From Vulcanimicrobium winogradskyi (GTDB lineage Bacteria > Vulcanimicrobiota > Vulcanimicrobiia > Vulcanimicrobiales > Vulcanimicrobiaceae), in contig PLDA01000006.1 in the NCBI GenBank assembly GCA_003134965.1, forward strand, positions 62,001 through 126,000: a stretch of DNA of 64,000 nt, read 5' to 3'. This document shows positions 50,162 through 58,246 of this stretch, piece by piece (position 1 is the stretch's first letter; each line of letters starts with the position of its first letter). The translations under genes were made by a program, and so were the position numbers. Under the pieces are notes generated by a model. That model searched no databases and was not told where the DNA came from. It saw only the letters and a list, made by a program, of their open reading frames with translations.

Positions 50162-51043
50162 CTAACCCAGGCGTTCGGCGAGGTCCCTGACGTCGTCGGC
50201 GGTGAGGACGTAGGTCACGCCGCAGAAGTCGCACGTCGCCTCGGTCTGCGGCTGTTCGCGCGCGATCTTCGCGAGCTCGTCCTTGCCGAGCCCGAGCAGG
50301 GCGATCTCGACCTTGTCGCGCGTACAGCGGCAGTCGAAGGAGAGCTGGTAGGTGTCGAACAGTTTCACGTCGAGGTCGCCGGCGACGGCGCGCATCAGTT
50401 CCTCGGCGCCGGCGCCCTCGACGATCTGCGTCGTCACCGGCGCCATCGCGGCGGCGTTTCGTTCGAGCGCGGCAACCGTCGCTTCGTCGGCGCCCGGCTG
50501 CACCTGCGCGATCACGCCGCCGGCGGCGCGAATCCCGTTCGGGTCGGCGAGCACGCCGACCGCGACGATGCTCGGGATCTGTTCGGAGTTGGCGAGATAC
50601 GATGCCACGTCGTCGCCGATCTCGCCGGAGACGAGCGGGACGATCCCGCTGTACGGCTGGCCGACTGCGTAGGTCTTCGTCACTTGCAGCTTGCCGCTGC
50701 CGACGATACCGGCAACGTCGAATTTCCCGCGCGCGTTGAGCGGCAGGTCGGCGCGGCCGTTGCGCGCGTAGGCACGGGCACCGATCGCGTGCGTCCCGGT
50801 GCTCCAGGCATCGGCGGTGATCGCGCCGATCGGGCCGTCGCCGACGACCTGCAGCGTCAGCCGTTCGCGCCCCTTGAGCGATGCCCCCAGCAGCGCGACG
50901 GCAGTGAGCAGCCGCCCGACCGCCGCGCTCGCGCTCGGCGCGAGATCGTGACGCTCGCGCGCTTGGCCGACGAGCCCGGACGTGATCCCGGCCACCAGCG
51001 ATACCGTGCCGCGCGCGGCCGAGGCGGTGACGATGCGATCCAT
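50162..51043 (-). CDS. hslO: Redox-regulated chaperone Hsp33
   Basis: Hsp33 holds unfolding proteins under oxidative stress. The 293-residue protein has the large N-terminal domain (GRERLTLQVVGDGPIGAITA). The C-terminal zinc switch has both Cys pairs, FDCRCTRDKV and ATCDFCGVTY. The ATG at 51043 has GGGAGAG directly upstream; the longer frame to 51244 is unsupported. The gene is divergent from HU. Confidence 0.95.
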   Translation of the reverse strand: MDRIVTASAARGTVSLVAGITSGLVGQARERHDLAPSASAAVGRLLTAVALLGASLKGRERLTLQVVGDGPIGAITADAWSTGTHAIGARAYARNGRADLPLNARGKFDVAGIVGSGKLQVTKTYAVGQPYSGIVPLVSGEIGDDVASYLANSEQIPSIVAVGVLADPNGIRAAGGVIAQVQPGADEATVAALERNAAAMAPVTTQIVEGAGAEELMRAVAGDLDVKLFDTYQLSFDCRCTRDKVEIALLGLGKDELAKIAREQPQTEATCDFCGVTYVLTADDVRDLAERLG

Positions 51044-51209
51044 CTCTCCCGAGAACCGTTCGCGGCTTTCCCCCGTTGCGCCGCACTTTTTTGCGCCGAC
51101 CGGCGGAAGGAGCGGGCGGCGCGCGAGCGTATCCTCACCCCAGCGAGCGGCATCCTGGGCGTACGAAGCCGCGTCGTTGCGACGTACCCTTGAGGTGGAG
51201 CTGAAGAAC

Positions 51210-51524
51210 GTGACCAAAGCCGATATCGTCGACTCGCTGGCCAACGAGCATGAGCTGTCGAAGCGTCAGGCCGGCGAGATCGTCGACCTCATTCTCGACG
51301 AGATCACGACGGCGCTCAAGCAGGGCGAGAAGGTCCAACTGATCCCGTTCGGGAGTTTCGTCGTCCGCGACCGCAAAGCGCGCACCGGACGCAACCCGCA
51401 AACGGGCGAAGTGCTGAAGATCGCCGCGCGCAGAGTGCCGGCGTTCACTCCGGGCAAGGGGCTCAAGGACGCCGTGGGCGGTCCGAAGCGCGGCGGCGCA
51501 AAGAAGTCCGGACGCAAGAAGTAG
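51210..51524 (+). CDS. HU-family DNA-binding protein, copy 1
   Basis: Nucleoid protein of 104 residues from the GTG at 51210 (VTKADIVDSLANEHELSKRQ). The DNA-binding arm region is GSFVVRDRKARTGRNPQTGE, and the Lys/Gly tail GGPKRGGAKKSGRKK is longer than in E. coli HU. GGAG lies nine bases before the start. An intrinsic terminator follows. A second HU gene is at the window's right end. Confidence 0.92.
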   Translation: MTKADIVDSLANEHELSKRQAGEIVDLILDEITTALKQGEKVQLIPFGSFVVRDRKARTGRNPQTGEVLKIAARRVPAFTPGKGLKDAVGGPKRGGAKKSGRKK

Positions 51525-51550
51525 CGCGCGCAATCATTCGATCGAAAACG

Positions 51551-51587
51551 GAAGCGGACTCTCGATCGAGAGCCCGCTTCTTTGTTG
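51551..51587 (+). terminator. Intrinsic terminator after HU
   Basis: GAAGCGG and CCGCTTC arms enclose a self-complementary CTCTCGATCGAGAG, followed by TTTGTTG. A strong, long hairpin. Confidence 0.8.
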
Positions 51588-51621
51588 TCACCAAGACCGA
51601 ACAGAAAGCAGAGGCAGCGGA

Positions 51622-52029
51622 ATGAACGTGATCGCCAAGTTTCGTTATGGAAGCGCGCTCGTCGCATTTGCGATCGTCGCTTCGTCCGCAAGCAGCGCCG
51701 ATGCTGCCAACTTCGCAGGGTCGTGGGCTGTTTCCGGGAGGCTCGGAAACCCGGTGGTCGCGACGAGCGCGCCGGTATGCGTATTCCGGCAGGCCGGCAA
51801 CGCGATCGCCGGCTCGTGCAAGGGCCCCAACGGCATCGGCTCCGCCGACGGATCGGTGAACGGCCGCGCAATCGCCTGGCGCTGGCACATCATCGCGACG
51901 AATGCAGTCGGCCTCGCCGGCACCGCGACGTACCGCGGCGTATGGGGTTCCGACGGCGTCATCAGAGGAACGTGGACGCACTCGCGCCGTCCGGGCGCCT
52001 ACGGCCCCTTCACCGCGCAAAAACTGTAG
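51622..52029 (+). CDS. Small secreted protein of unknown function
   Basis: 135 residues with a Sec signal peptide (ALVAFAIVASSASSADA, cleavage near 28). A compact beta-rich domain follows (FAGSWAVSGRLGNPVVATSA, AGSCKGPNGIGSADGSVNGR) and ends GPFTAQKL. Two Cys could form a disulfide. I do not recognise the family, but a 3' fragment of a second copy lies at about 55.5 kb, so it has been duplicated locally. Confidence 0.75.
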   Translation: MNVIAKFRYGSALVAFAIVASSASSADAANFAGSWAVSGRLGNPVVATSAPVCVFRQAGNAIAGSCKGPNGIGSADGSVNGRAIAWRWHIIATNAVGLAGTATYRGVWGSDGVIRGTWTHSRRPGAYGPFTAQKL

Positions 52030-52035
52030 GCGCTG

Positions 52036-53769
52036 CTACGGTGTGAAAAGGAGCGCGAAGGGCGCCTTCACACCGGTGCTGATCGTCGTCGGCGCGCCGG
52101 TGTACGGAGGCGCATACACGGTCACCGTATCGCCGCTGGCGTTAGCAACGAAGAGATTGCCCATACCGTCGAACGTCAGGGCATAGGGATCGTTCACGCC
52201 GCTACTGATGGTGGCGGGCGCCCCTGAGTAGGGCGGGACGTACTCGGTGACCGTGTTGTTCCCGTGGTTTCCTACGAAGAGATTGCCTGCAGCATCGAGT
52301 GTGAGTGACCGAGGCGCACTGACGCCGGTGCTGATGGTTGTGGGCGTGCCTGTGTAGGGTGGCGCGTAGACAGTAACCGTGCCTCCGGCGTAACCTCCGG
52401 CGTAATTTCCGACGAAGAGATTGCCGGCCGCATCGACAGCAAGTGACAAGGGTTGGTTCACGCCGCTCAAGATAGTCGTTGGCGGCCCATCGTAGGGAAG
52501 TGCGTACACGGTTACCACGCTGCCACCCCAGTCTGCAACGAAGAGATGACCCGCGGCATCCATTGTTAGCGCGCGGGGTCCGGACGGGGTGAGGATGGTC
52601 GTGGGCGTGGCGGTGTAGGGTGGCGCGTACTCGGTCACGGACCCGAACGAGAGATTTCCCGGGGTGACCTCGTAATTCAAGACAAAGAGATTGCCCGCAG
52701 CATCCAGCGCGACCGCTTGGGGCACGTTGACGCCGGTGCTGATGGTTGCCGGCGTGCCGGTGTAGGGTGGCGCGTACCGGCTCACGGTGTTGCCGAGTTG
52801 GTTTGCAACAAAGAGATTGCCGGCTGCGTCCATCGTTAGCGCGTACGGGCTGTTCGCGCCGAGGCTAATGGTCGTCGGTGCACCGGTGTACGGTGGCGCA
52901 TATTCGGTCACTGTGCCGCCGTTGAGGTTTGCGACGAAGAGGGTCTGGATGTCGTTTTTCACCGAGAACGTCGCCGTGCAGACCGCGCCTGGTTGGGTGC
53001 AGGTCGTATCGGGATACGTTGCGGTAACGCGTAGCACGGCACCGGCACCGTTGATGCCCGGAGGGGTCAGCGTAAAGGTATTCGGCGTGGTCGCAGGCGG
53101 AGCGGACGGCGTCCAGCCGCTCCCGCTGACCACGCTCATCGCGTAGGTGGGCGCACCCGGGCCGACGATGATATTGCCGTCGACATCCCGTGCGGTGACG
53201 ATGAAAGCTTGCGCGGCCGATCCGTACAGCAGCAGACCCTCGTTCTGCGAGCCGTGCACGGCGCGCGCCCCGGATGCGACGTCGAGCTCGTGCGGGATGC
53301 CCGAGAGCGTGAGCGCGATGCTATTGGCGGCGTTGGCGACGACCGTAAGGGCGATACTTTGCGCCGCTGATAAGGCGCGGCCGCTCGCATCTTCGGCGGT
53401 GAGCGCCGCAATGTAGTTGCCCGCCGCGAGCGAAACGATGATTTGGCACGACGTGCTGGCGAGCGTACTCGTGCATCCGCCTGACGTCGGCGTGAGTGCA
53501 ACGGTCTTGGGGTAGCCCGCGATCGACCCACCGCTCTGGTGGATATCGATGACCATTTGCGTCGTGGCAGCGGAAAGGTACTGCGGACGACGCCGGCCGG
53601 CCGTCCCGGCCAGCTTGGGCGCGTCGATGCGAACGGTCACCTGGTATTTTGCCAGGCTCGTCCCCGGCGAAGCCACAGAAGACGGAACGGGGCCGCGCGC
53701 ACTGCCCCCACCGCAGCCGGCGGCGGCGGCGAGAAATACAAAGCCGATGAGCAGGACGAACTGACGCAC
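52036..53769 (-). CDS. NHL-repeat-type beta-propeller lipoprotein
   Basis: 577 residues from the GTG at 53769 with a signal peptide and lipobox (AAAAGCGGG). The N-terminal ~290 residues are Ig-like. The C-terminal ~285 contain about seven NHL-like repeats of ~40 residues, each with SPYALTMDAAGNLFVAN followed by VTEYAPPYTGAPTTIS or close variants. They would form a propeller. Such proteins are usually surface binding proteins. The repeats are so alike that recent internal expansion is likely. It converges with the secreted-protein gene. Confidence 0.82.
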   Translation of the reverse strand: MRQFVLLIGFVFLAAAAGCGGGSARGPVPSSVASPGTSLAKYQVTVRIDAPKLAGTAGRRRPQYLSAATTQMVIDIHQSGGSIAGYPKTVALTPTSGGCTSTLASTSCQIIVSLAAGNYIAALTAEDASGRALSAAQSIALTVVANAANSIALTLSGIPHELDVASGARAVHGSQNEGLLLYGSAAQAFIVTARDVDGNIIVGPGAPTYAMSVVSGSGWTPSAPPATTPNTFTLTPPGINGAGAVLRVTATYPDTTCTQPGAVCTATFSVKNDIQTLFVANLNGGTVTEYAPPYTGAPTTISLGANSPYALTMDAAGNLFVANQLGNTVSRYAPPYTGTPATISTGVNVPQAVALDAAGNLFVLNYEVTPGNLSFGSVTEYAPPYTATPTTILTPSGPRALTMDAAGHLFVADWGGSVVTVYALPYDGPPTTILSGVNQPLSLAVDAAGNLFVGNYAGGYAGGTVTVYAPPYTGTPTTISTGVSAPRSLTLDAAGNLFVGNHGNNTVTEYVPPYSGAPATISSGVNDPYALTFDGMGNLFVANASGDTVTVYAPPYTGAPTTISTGVKAPFALLFTP

Positions 53770-53904
53770 CCGGCACTCTCGTCTTTCTTCCTGTCGGGGC
53801 TTCGACGCCGTCACGCAATCTCATCGTACAGGTCCCGCGACGACGCGTCGCCCCGTCGAAACAAACGTATGCCTGCATTGGTAGAGCTTTTAGGGGCGAA
53901 CGAA

Positions 53905-54197
53905 ATGACGCGTTCCAGGGCCAGAACCACCGGTGCCGTCTATTTGCTGTATTTTCTGACGGCCATAGTCGCAGCGTCCTTGGTTGGCCGCATTCCGGTC
54001 GCCTACAGCGATGCCGCCAACCTCATCGCGAATGCGGGCTATGTCGCCGTTACCGTGCTTCTCTACCAGATGTTCAAGCCGGTGAGCCGGAACCTCGCCT
54101 TAGCATCGCGGCGGAGGGATCGCTGATGCTGTGGCTCTTCGTGATGGGCGTGAACGTTCAACGTTGGAACGAACAAGCCGGAACGGCTGAGAGATGA
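53905..54197 (+). pseudogene. DUF4386-family membrane protein gene with internal deletion
   Basis: The ATG at 53905 (AGGGG upstream) encodes MTRSRARTTGAVYLLYFLTA, continuing to LYQMFKPVSRNLAL, the N-terminal ~70 residues of a DUF4386 protein. The frame then stops at 54126. An ATG overlapping that stop reads LWLFVMGVNVQRWNEQAG, which looks like the extreme C-terminus of the same family. About 130 middle residues are missing. I conclude that an internal deletion with a frameshift occurred, leaving a decayed gene whose tail overlaps the next ATG. Confidence 0.6.
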
Positions 54198-54721
54198 ACG
54201 GTTGGGTCTATCTCGTCGTCTCCCTCGCCTCGAGCGCGATGATCTTGGCGTATCTGCAGCGCGCAGATCCGAAACTTCTCGAACGTCGCTTACGCGGTCC
54301 GGCCGCCGAAAAAGAGACGAGTCAGAAGCTGATACAACTCGCCGCAGTCATCGTGTTCGCCGGCTCGATCGTTCTGTCTTCACTCGATCAGCGCTTTTCG
54401 TGGTCGCACGTTCCACTTTTCGCAACGATTGCCGGATACGCCCTGGTCGCCGTCTGTTTTCTCATCATCTTCCTGGCTTTGCGAGAGAACACGTTTGCCG
54501 CCGTGAACATCGAAGTGGAGGCCGGTCAGAAGGTTGTCTCGACGGGGCCGTACGCAATCGTTCGCCATCCATACTATTCAGGATTGCTCGTCTGGGTTTT
54601 CGCGACTCCTCTCGCGCTGGGATCGTGGTGGGGCCTGCTCATGCTCGTTCCCATGGCGCTCGTCATCGCTTGGCGGATTCGTTATGAAGAGCGTTTCCTT
54701 ACGGAGCACTTGCGCGGCTAG
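54194..54721 (+). CDS. Isoprenylcysteine carboxyl methyltransferase-like membrane protein, stop in tail
   Basis: 175 residues with five hydrophobic segments and the family motif VSTGPYAIVRHPYYSGLLVW (about 115-134), then RIRYEERFLTEHLRG. This is the ICMT/phospholipid-methyltransferase fold that uses SAM. A TAG at 54719 ends the frame. Reading on without a shift gives ADYCQSVRYRLLPLVW and a second TAG at 54770. That matches the usual end of the family, where a Tyr codon would replace the TAG. The gene may have a nonsense mutation or be slightly truncated but functional. Confidence 0.75.
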   Translation: MNGWVYLVVSLASSAMILAYLQRADPKLLERRLRGPAAEKETSQKLIQLAAVIVFAGSIVLSSLDQRFSWSHVPLFATIAGYALVAVCFLIIFLALRENTFAAVNIEVEAGQKVVSTGPYAIVRHPYYSGLLVWVFATPLALGSWWGLLMLVPMALVIAWRIRYEERFLTEHLRG

Positions 54722-54865
54722 GCGGATTATTGCCAAAGCGTTCGATATCGGCTGCTACCGTTAGTTTGGTAGGCACAACTGGCAAATTATCGCTAGATGA
54801 TTCCCGTCTATACAGTTGACCTGCTGGCGGGATAAAATTAGAGAGATCCAGACGCGATACGGGGC

Positions 54866-54894
54866 TTGCGCGGGCGTCTTGAATGTATTACAAT
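54866..54894 (+). promoter_or_regulatory. Promoter of the BrnT/BrnA-like pair
   Basis: TTGCGC, 17 bases, TACAAT. The -10 element lies between and over two direct copies of TGTATTACA, so a repressor bound there would block transcription. Confidence 0.55.
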
Positions 54895-54902
54895 GTATTA
54901 CA
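54884..54902 (+). promoter_or_regulatory. Tandem operator-like repeats
   Basis: TGTATTACA occurs at 54884-54892 and 54894-54902, spaced ten bases, one helical turn. This is the layout expected for cooperative binding by a ribbon-helix-helix antitoxin. Confidence 0.55.
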
Positions 54903-54919
54903 CGGGTGGAGGTGGGGCG

Positions 54920-55214
54920 ATGGCCCGGATACGGGAACCGCTCGACTGGGATGACGAGAACATCTCGCATTTGCTGGAGCGTCACGACGTGCTCGTCGAC
55001 CGAAGTCCAAGAAATTCTGTTCGGCGTACCCGGCGAGAAGCCAAGCTATCTTTGTCGCCGAGAAGGCGATCACTACAAGATTTACGGAGAGACGGGCGAC
55101 GGTCGACTCCTGAAGTTGCGCGGTGAGTTTCGAAGCGATGGCCGCTTCCGAGTATTCCACGCAATGGACATGGATAGGCTGGAACAACGCGAGTACCGTA
55201 AGCGGGGGAAGTGA
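54920..55214 (+). pseudogene. BrnT-like toxin gene with frameshift
   Basis: The ATG at 54920 has GGAGG upstream and reads MARIREPLDWDDENISHLLE, then RHDVLVD, a typical BrnT opening. One extra base near 55000 moves the frame. The continuation is EVQEILFGVPGEKPSYLCRR, then DHYKIYGETGDGRLLKL and AMDMDRLEQREYRKRGK, the rest of a BrnT-like toxin. The two frames together give a normal length of about 97 residues. Loss of the toxin would leave the downstream antitoxin as a free repressor. A sequencing error is possible. Confidence 0.65.
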
Positions 55215-55220
55215 CACAAC

Positions 55221-55463
55221 ATGGCGGCAGCTGCGAAGAGGACCTCTGCCGAACTGGATGCCGATCTGGAGCGCTCGCAGCCCGAAGAGATCGAGCAGGC
55301 CGAACTCGTGCACGGTCAACGTTCTGCGAGCGCACCGATCTCGGTACGTTTGAGCACGCCGCTGCTGGAGCGCCTCGACCGGCTTGCCGCGGCCGAGAAT
55401 CGTAAGCGAGGAAACCTCATCCAGCATATTCTCTGGCAATACGTGAAGAAGCACCGGGCCTGA
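55221..55463 (+). CDS. BrnA-like ribbon-helix-helix antitoxin
   Basis: 80 residues. A helical N-terminus (ELDADLERSQPEEIEQAELV) precedes a ribbon-helix-helix DNA-binding end (APISVRLSTPLLERLDRLAA, KRGNLIQHILWQYV). It lies six bases after the toxin frame. In this arrangement it should bind the toxin and repress the operon through the upstream TGTATTACA repeats. Confidence 0.72.
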   Translation: MAAAAKRTSAELDADLERSQPEEIEQAELVHGQRSASAPISVRLSTPLLERLDRLAAAENRKRGNLIQHILWQYVKKHRA

Positions 55464-55484
55464 CGAAACGCGAAGAGGGCCGGC

Positions 55485-55592
55485 GTCGCGATATACCGCG
55501 GCGTGTTGGGTTCCGACGGCGTGTTCCGAGGAACGTCGACGCACTCGCGCCGTCCCAGCTATTACGGCCCTTTCACCGCGCAAAAACCGTAG
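55485..55592 (+). pseudogene. 3' fragment of a second copy of the 51622 secreted-protein gene
   Basis: The frame reads IYRGVLGSDGVFRGTSTHSR and GPFTAQKP, then a stop. This matches the last ~35 residues of the protein ending at 52029 (TYRGVWGSDGVIRGTWTHSR). There is no start or 5' part. The copy marks the far side of the decayed interval. Confidence 0.75.
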
Positions 55593-55729
55593 GCGGGGCG
55601 CCAGTACGGCTCAGAGTCGACCTCCCAGTCGCCGAGCGAGCGCTAGGATGCTCGTATTGTTCTATAGGAGTAGCGACTAACGCTCACGAACGCTCGGTCC
55701 TCTCGTTTACCATATGGAGGGGTGGCTTT

Positions 55730-56821
55730 ATGAGTATTCGCCACGTCATGATCCTACTCGCTGTCACGGGCCTGACCGCATGCGGCGGCGGTGGCGGGAC
55801 CGCCTCGCCGGTCGCTCCGTCCGTTGTGGCGCCCACCGCGACGCCCGCGCCTGCCGCCTCCAACGCGCCTACAACGGTCAACAGCTCGCCGCTCAGCTTG
55901 GCACCGCCTGTCGCTCCAGCTGCTACGCCGGTCGCAATGACCGGTGATCTCAACGCGAGCGCGATTCTCGCGAAGGCAACGTTTGGAGCACGGCATCCGA
56001 TTGCGTTGCGCAGCGACGATCCCGTCTCATCGAACTCATCGAAGCGCCGCGCGCCGCGCACCGTCATCTATCCCGACGACTTGCCGTACAACGGCGGCAC
56101 GGTCATCTCGTCGGCGCAGATCCACCCGGTCTATATCCAGACGTTCTGGGATGGCTGCACGACCGCGTGCTGGGGTAATCCCGCAATCGGGATAACCGAT
56201 CTCGCTGCCAGCAATTTCATGCACATGGTCGACCCGTATGTCGGCTACTACCAATCGAACCGCTACACGCTGGGTTCGGGCGCCTTGTGGAATCTGGCAC
56301 CATTCCCGTCCGGGGGGAACCCGGTCGTCGGCGAGGGCGATATCCTCCTGCTGCTGTATTATACGTCGTACTATTTCGGGACCGGGTACAACCATATCTA
56401 TCACGTATTTCTGCCGCCGAACATCGACACGTGCTGGGATCGCACAGCGACCTGCTACTCGCCCGATAACCACTCGACGTTTTCGTTTTGCGGCTACCAC
56501 TCGAGCGCCAACTTCGGATCAGGGCCCGTCATCTATAGCGTCTTGGGATATGCCGACGTGCCGGGCTGCCGCATGATCAACGGACCGAACGCGTCGGGCG
56601 GACACGACGTCGTTGACTCGACCATGGACATCATGTCGCACGAAACGTTCGAGATGATTACGGATCCCGAGTTTCGCCACGGCTGGTACAGCGCGTATCA
56701 GGATAAGGAGATCGGGGACCTCTGCAGGTTCCTCACCTTGTCCACGACGCTGAATGGTACGCCCTACCTCTTTCAGAGCGAGTATTCGAACGGATATCAC
56801 GGCTGCACGAACACGCCATGA
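55730..56821 (+). CDS. Lipoprotein resembling EXORDIUM/phosphate-induced proteins
   Basis: 363 residues: signal peptide with lipobox (GLTACGGGG), a Pro/Ala/Thr linker (about 25-75), then a ~250-residue domain. Key blocks are NGGTVISSAQIHPVYIQTFW, HIYHVFLPPNIDTCW, FSFCGYHSS, VLGYADVPGC, DIMSHETFEMITDPEF and KEIGDLC. This order recalls plant EXORDIUM-like proteins and some bacterial secreted proteins. The HETFE sequence is close to a zinc-peptidase HExxH but lacks the second His. Six or more Cys suggest disulfides. GGAGGGG precedes the ATG. Confidence 0.55.
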   Translation: MSIRHVMILLAVTGLTACGGGGGTASPVAPSVVAPTATPAPAASNAPTTVNSSPLSLAPPVAPAATPVAMTGDLNASAILAKATFGARHPIALRSDDPVSSNSSKRRAPRTVIYPDDLPYNGGTVISSAQIHPVYIQTFWDGCTTACWGNPAIGITDLAASNFMHMVDPYVGYYQSNRYTLGSGALWNLAPFPSGGNPVVGEGDILLLLYYTSYYFGTGYNHIYHVFLPPNIDTCWDRTATCYSPDNHSTFSFCGYHSSANFGSGPVIYSVLGYADVPGCRMINGPNASGGHDVVDSTMDIMSHETFEMITDPEFRHGWYSAYQDKEIGDLCRFLTLSTTLNGTPYLFQSEYSNGYHGCTNTP

Positions 56822-56995
56822 CGCTCTAGCTTGGGTTGGGCATCGAACTCTTCCGGTTGTAAGCGGACTTCACGGTTTGCCGAAGTAGCGCTCCACGAAT
56901 CGCTGACGGTGCGTTCGGCGACCCACGGCTGCACGTGACGATGTCGGAGGCCACGCGCGCAGCTTCGCGACCGAAAGCACCTGCCTTCGGGCAAA

Positions 56996-57024
56996 CGAAA
57001 AGGGCTCGCGTAGCGCGAACCCTT
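56996..57024 (-). terminator. Intrinsic terminator after tRNA-Pro
   Basis: AAGGGTTCGCG, loop CTA, CGCGAGCCCTT (one G-T pair), then TTCGTTT on the minus strand. It lies nine bases past the tRNA CCA end. The remaining 56822-56995 shows no feature. Confidence 0.75.
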
Positions 57025-57032
57025 GTCGTTGT

Positions 57033-57109
57033 TGGTCGGGCAGACAGGATTTGAACCTGCGACCCCCAGTCCCCCAGACTGATGCGCTACCAAGCTGCGC
57101 TACTGCCCG
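57033..57109 (-). tRNA. tRNA-Pro (anticodon GGG)
   Basis: Minus-strand tRNA of 77 bases with encoded CCA. The acceptor stem CGGGCAG/CTGCCCG is perfect. The D-arm is AGCGCAGCTTGGTAGCGC, the anticodon arm CAGT-CTGGGGG-ACTG gives GGG, and the T-arm is GCAGGTTCAAATCCTGT. All arms pair. It is divergent from the RNase HI gene and followed by its own terminator. Confidence 0.93.
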
Positions 57110-57142
57110 ACGGAGGCCGGTGGAGGTATTAAGCGGCCCGAT

Positions 57143-57562
57143 GTGGTTCCCCCTCTCCACGTGAAGGCTACGCTCTACGCCGACGGCGGCTCCCGCGGCA
57201 ACCCCGGTCCGGCGGCGTCCGGCGCCGTTCTGTACGACGAGGACGGCGAGGTGCTCGAAGAGATCGGGACCTTCTTGGGGGTGACGACGAACAACGTCGC
57301 CGAGTGGACCGCGCTGCTCGAAGGGCTGAAGGCGGCGCTCGCGCGAGGGGTCGACGAGATCGCGGTTCGGCTGGACTCGGAGCTGGTCGTCAAGCAGCTC
57401 TCGGGCGCGTACCGGGTGAAGCATCCGGGCTTGATCCCGCTGCACGCCGAGGCGAAGGTGCTGCTGCGCAAGTTCGCGCGGCACGACATCCGCCACGTGC
57501 GGCGCAAAGAGAACACGGCGGCGGATGCCGTCGTCAACCAGGTACTCGATGCGCACCGCTGA
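57143..57562 (+). CDS. Ribonuclease HI family protein
   Basis: 139 residues of the RNase H fold that cuts RNA in RNA-DNA hybrids. The four acidic residues are visible: Asp in TLYADGGSRGNPGPA, Glu in NNVAEWTALLEGL, Asp in VRLDSELVVKQL and Asp in NTAADAVVNQ. It is of the short bacterial/archaeal type that lacks the basic protrusion of E. coli RnhA. GTG at 57143 or at 57161 (VKATLYADGG) could be the start; neither has an ideal ribosome site. Confidence 0.88.
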   Translation: MVPPLHVKATLYADGGSRGNPGPAASGAVLYDEDGEVLEEIGTFLGVTTNNVAEWTALLEGLKAALARGVDEIAVRLDSELVVKQLSGAYRVKHPGLIPLHAEAKVLLRKFARHDIRHVRRKENTAADAVVNQVLDAHR

Positions 57563-57598
57563 CACTTCACCGGCCCCTGCGGGGTACTAGGAAACGAG

Positions 57599-58246
57599 AT
57601 GCGCCGTTTCCCCACCACGCTGCTCATCGTCATCCTCGCGATCGTCGGACTGGTCGCCGGCTGGAGGATGTTCTATTCGGCGGAGTCGCAGCGCTACCGG
57701 GCGGTCACCGTCGTTCGTGCGCAGCGCTCGGAGTTGCACCTGGTCGAGACGGTGACGCACGAGAAGGGGCCGATCGCGACGGAAGAGTGGCGTCTCGACA
57801 ACGTCAACGGCAAGTCGAGCGCTGCGTATTCCGCGCAGAACCGTGCCGGAACGCGCGTCGCGAGGTTCAGCGAGCCGATCACCGGCTACGACGTGACGTT
57901 CGCGTTCGAGAAGGTCGTGCAGGACGGGATCTGGGAGCTGCAGACGCGGCCGCTGCGCGGGAACACGTCGGACGTCTACACGATACGCGTCGCGCAGGTC
58001 GTGGGCGACCGTTCCGGCTCGCACAAGTTCGGCTTCACCGATCCGCACTATCTTGCGACGACTGCGGGCCGCCAGTACCAAATCCATCTCGACAAGAACA
58101 AGCCGGTGCCGAATATCCTGACGCTGCAGTCGACTTCGACCGCCGACGACCGCTACGCGAAGGTCGTCGCGGACTTCGCCGCGTTCGGCCCGCCGCGATT
58201 CAAGAAGACCGTCGCGGCAGCACGGGAGAAGCTGCTCAAGTCGTGA
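57599..58246 (+). CDS. Membrane-anchored protein of unknown function
   Basis: 215 residues. One N-terminal membrane anchor (TLLIVILAIVGLVAGWRMFY) is followed by a soluble, probably periplasmic domain with mixed beta character (VETVTHEKGPIATEEWRLDN, DVTFAFEKVVQDGIWELQTR). I recognise no family. The stop overlaps the GTG of the polysaccharide deacetylase, so the two may act together at the envelope. Confidence 0.65.
   Translation: MRRFPTTLLIVILAIVGLVAGWRMFYSAESQRYRAVTVVRAQRSELHLVETVTHEKGPIATEEWRLDNVNGKSSAAYSAQNRAGTRVARFSEPITGYDVTFAFEKVVQDGIWELQTRPLRGNTSDVYTIRVAQVVGDRSGSHKFGFTDPHYLATTAGRQYQIHLDKNKPVPNILTLQSTSTADDRYAKVVADFAAFGPPRFKKTVAAAREKLLKS

Noticed and set aside
56599..56680. Active zinc peptidase site in the EXORDIUM-like protein
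   Set aside because: The motif is HETFE, not HExxH, so a catalytic claim is not supported.
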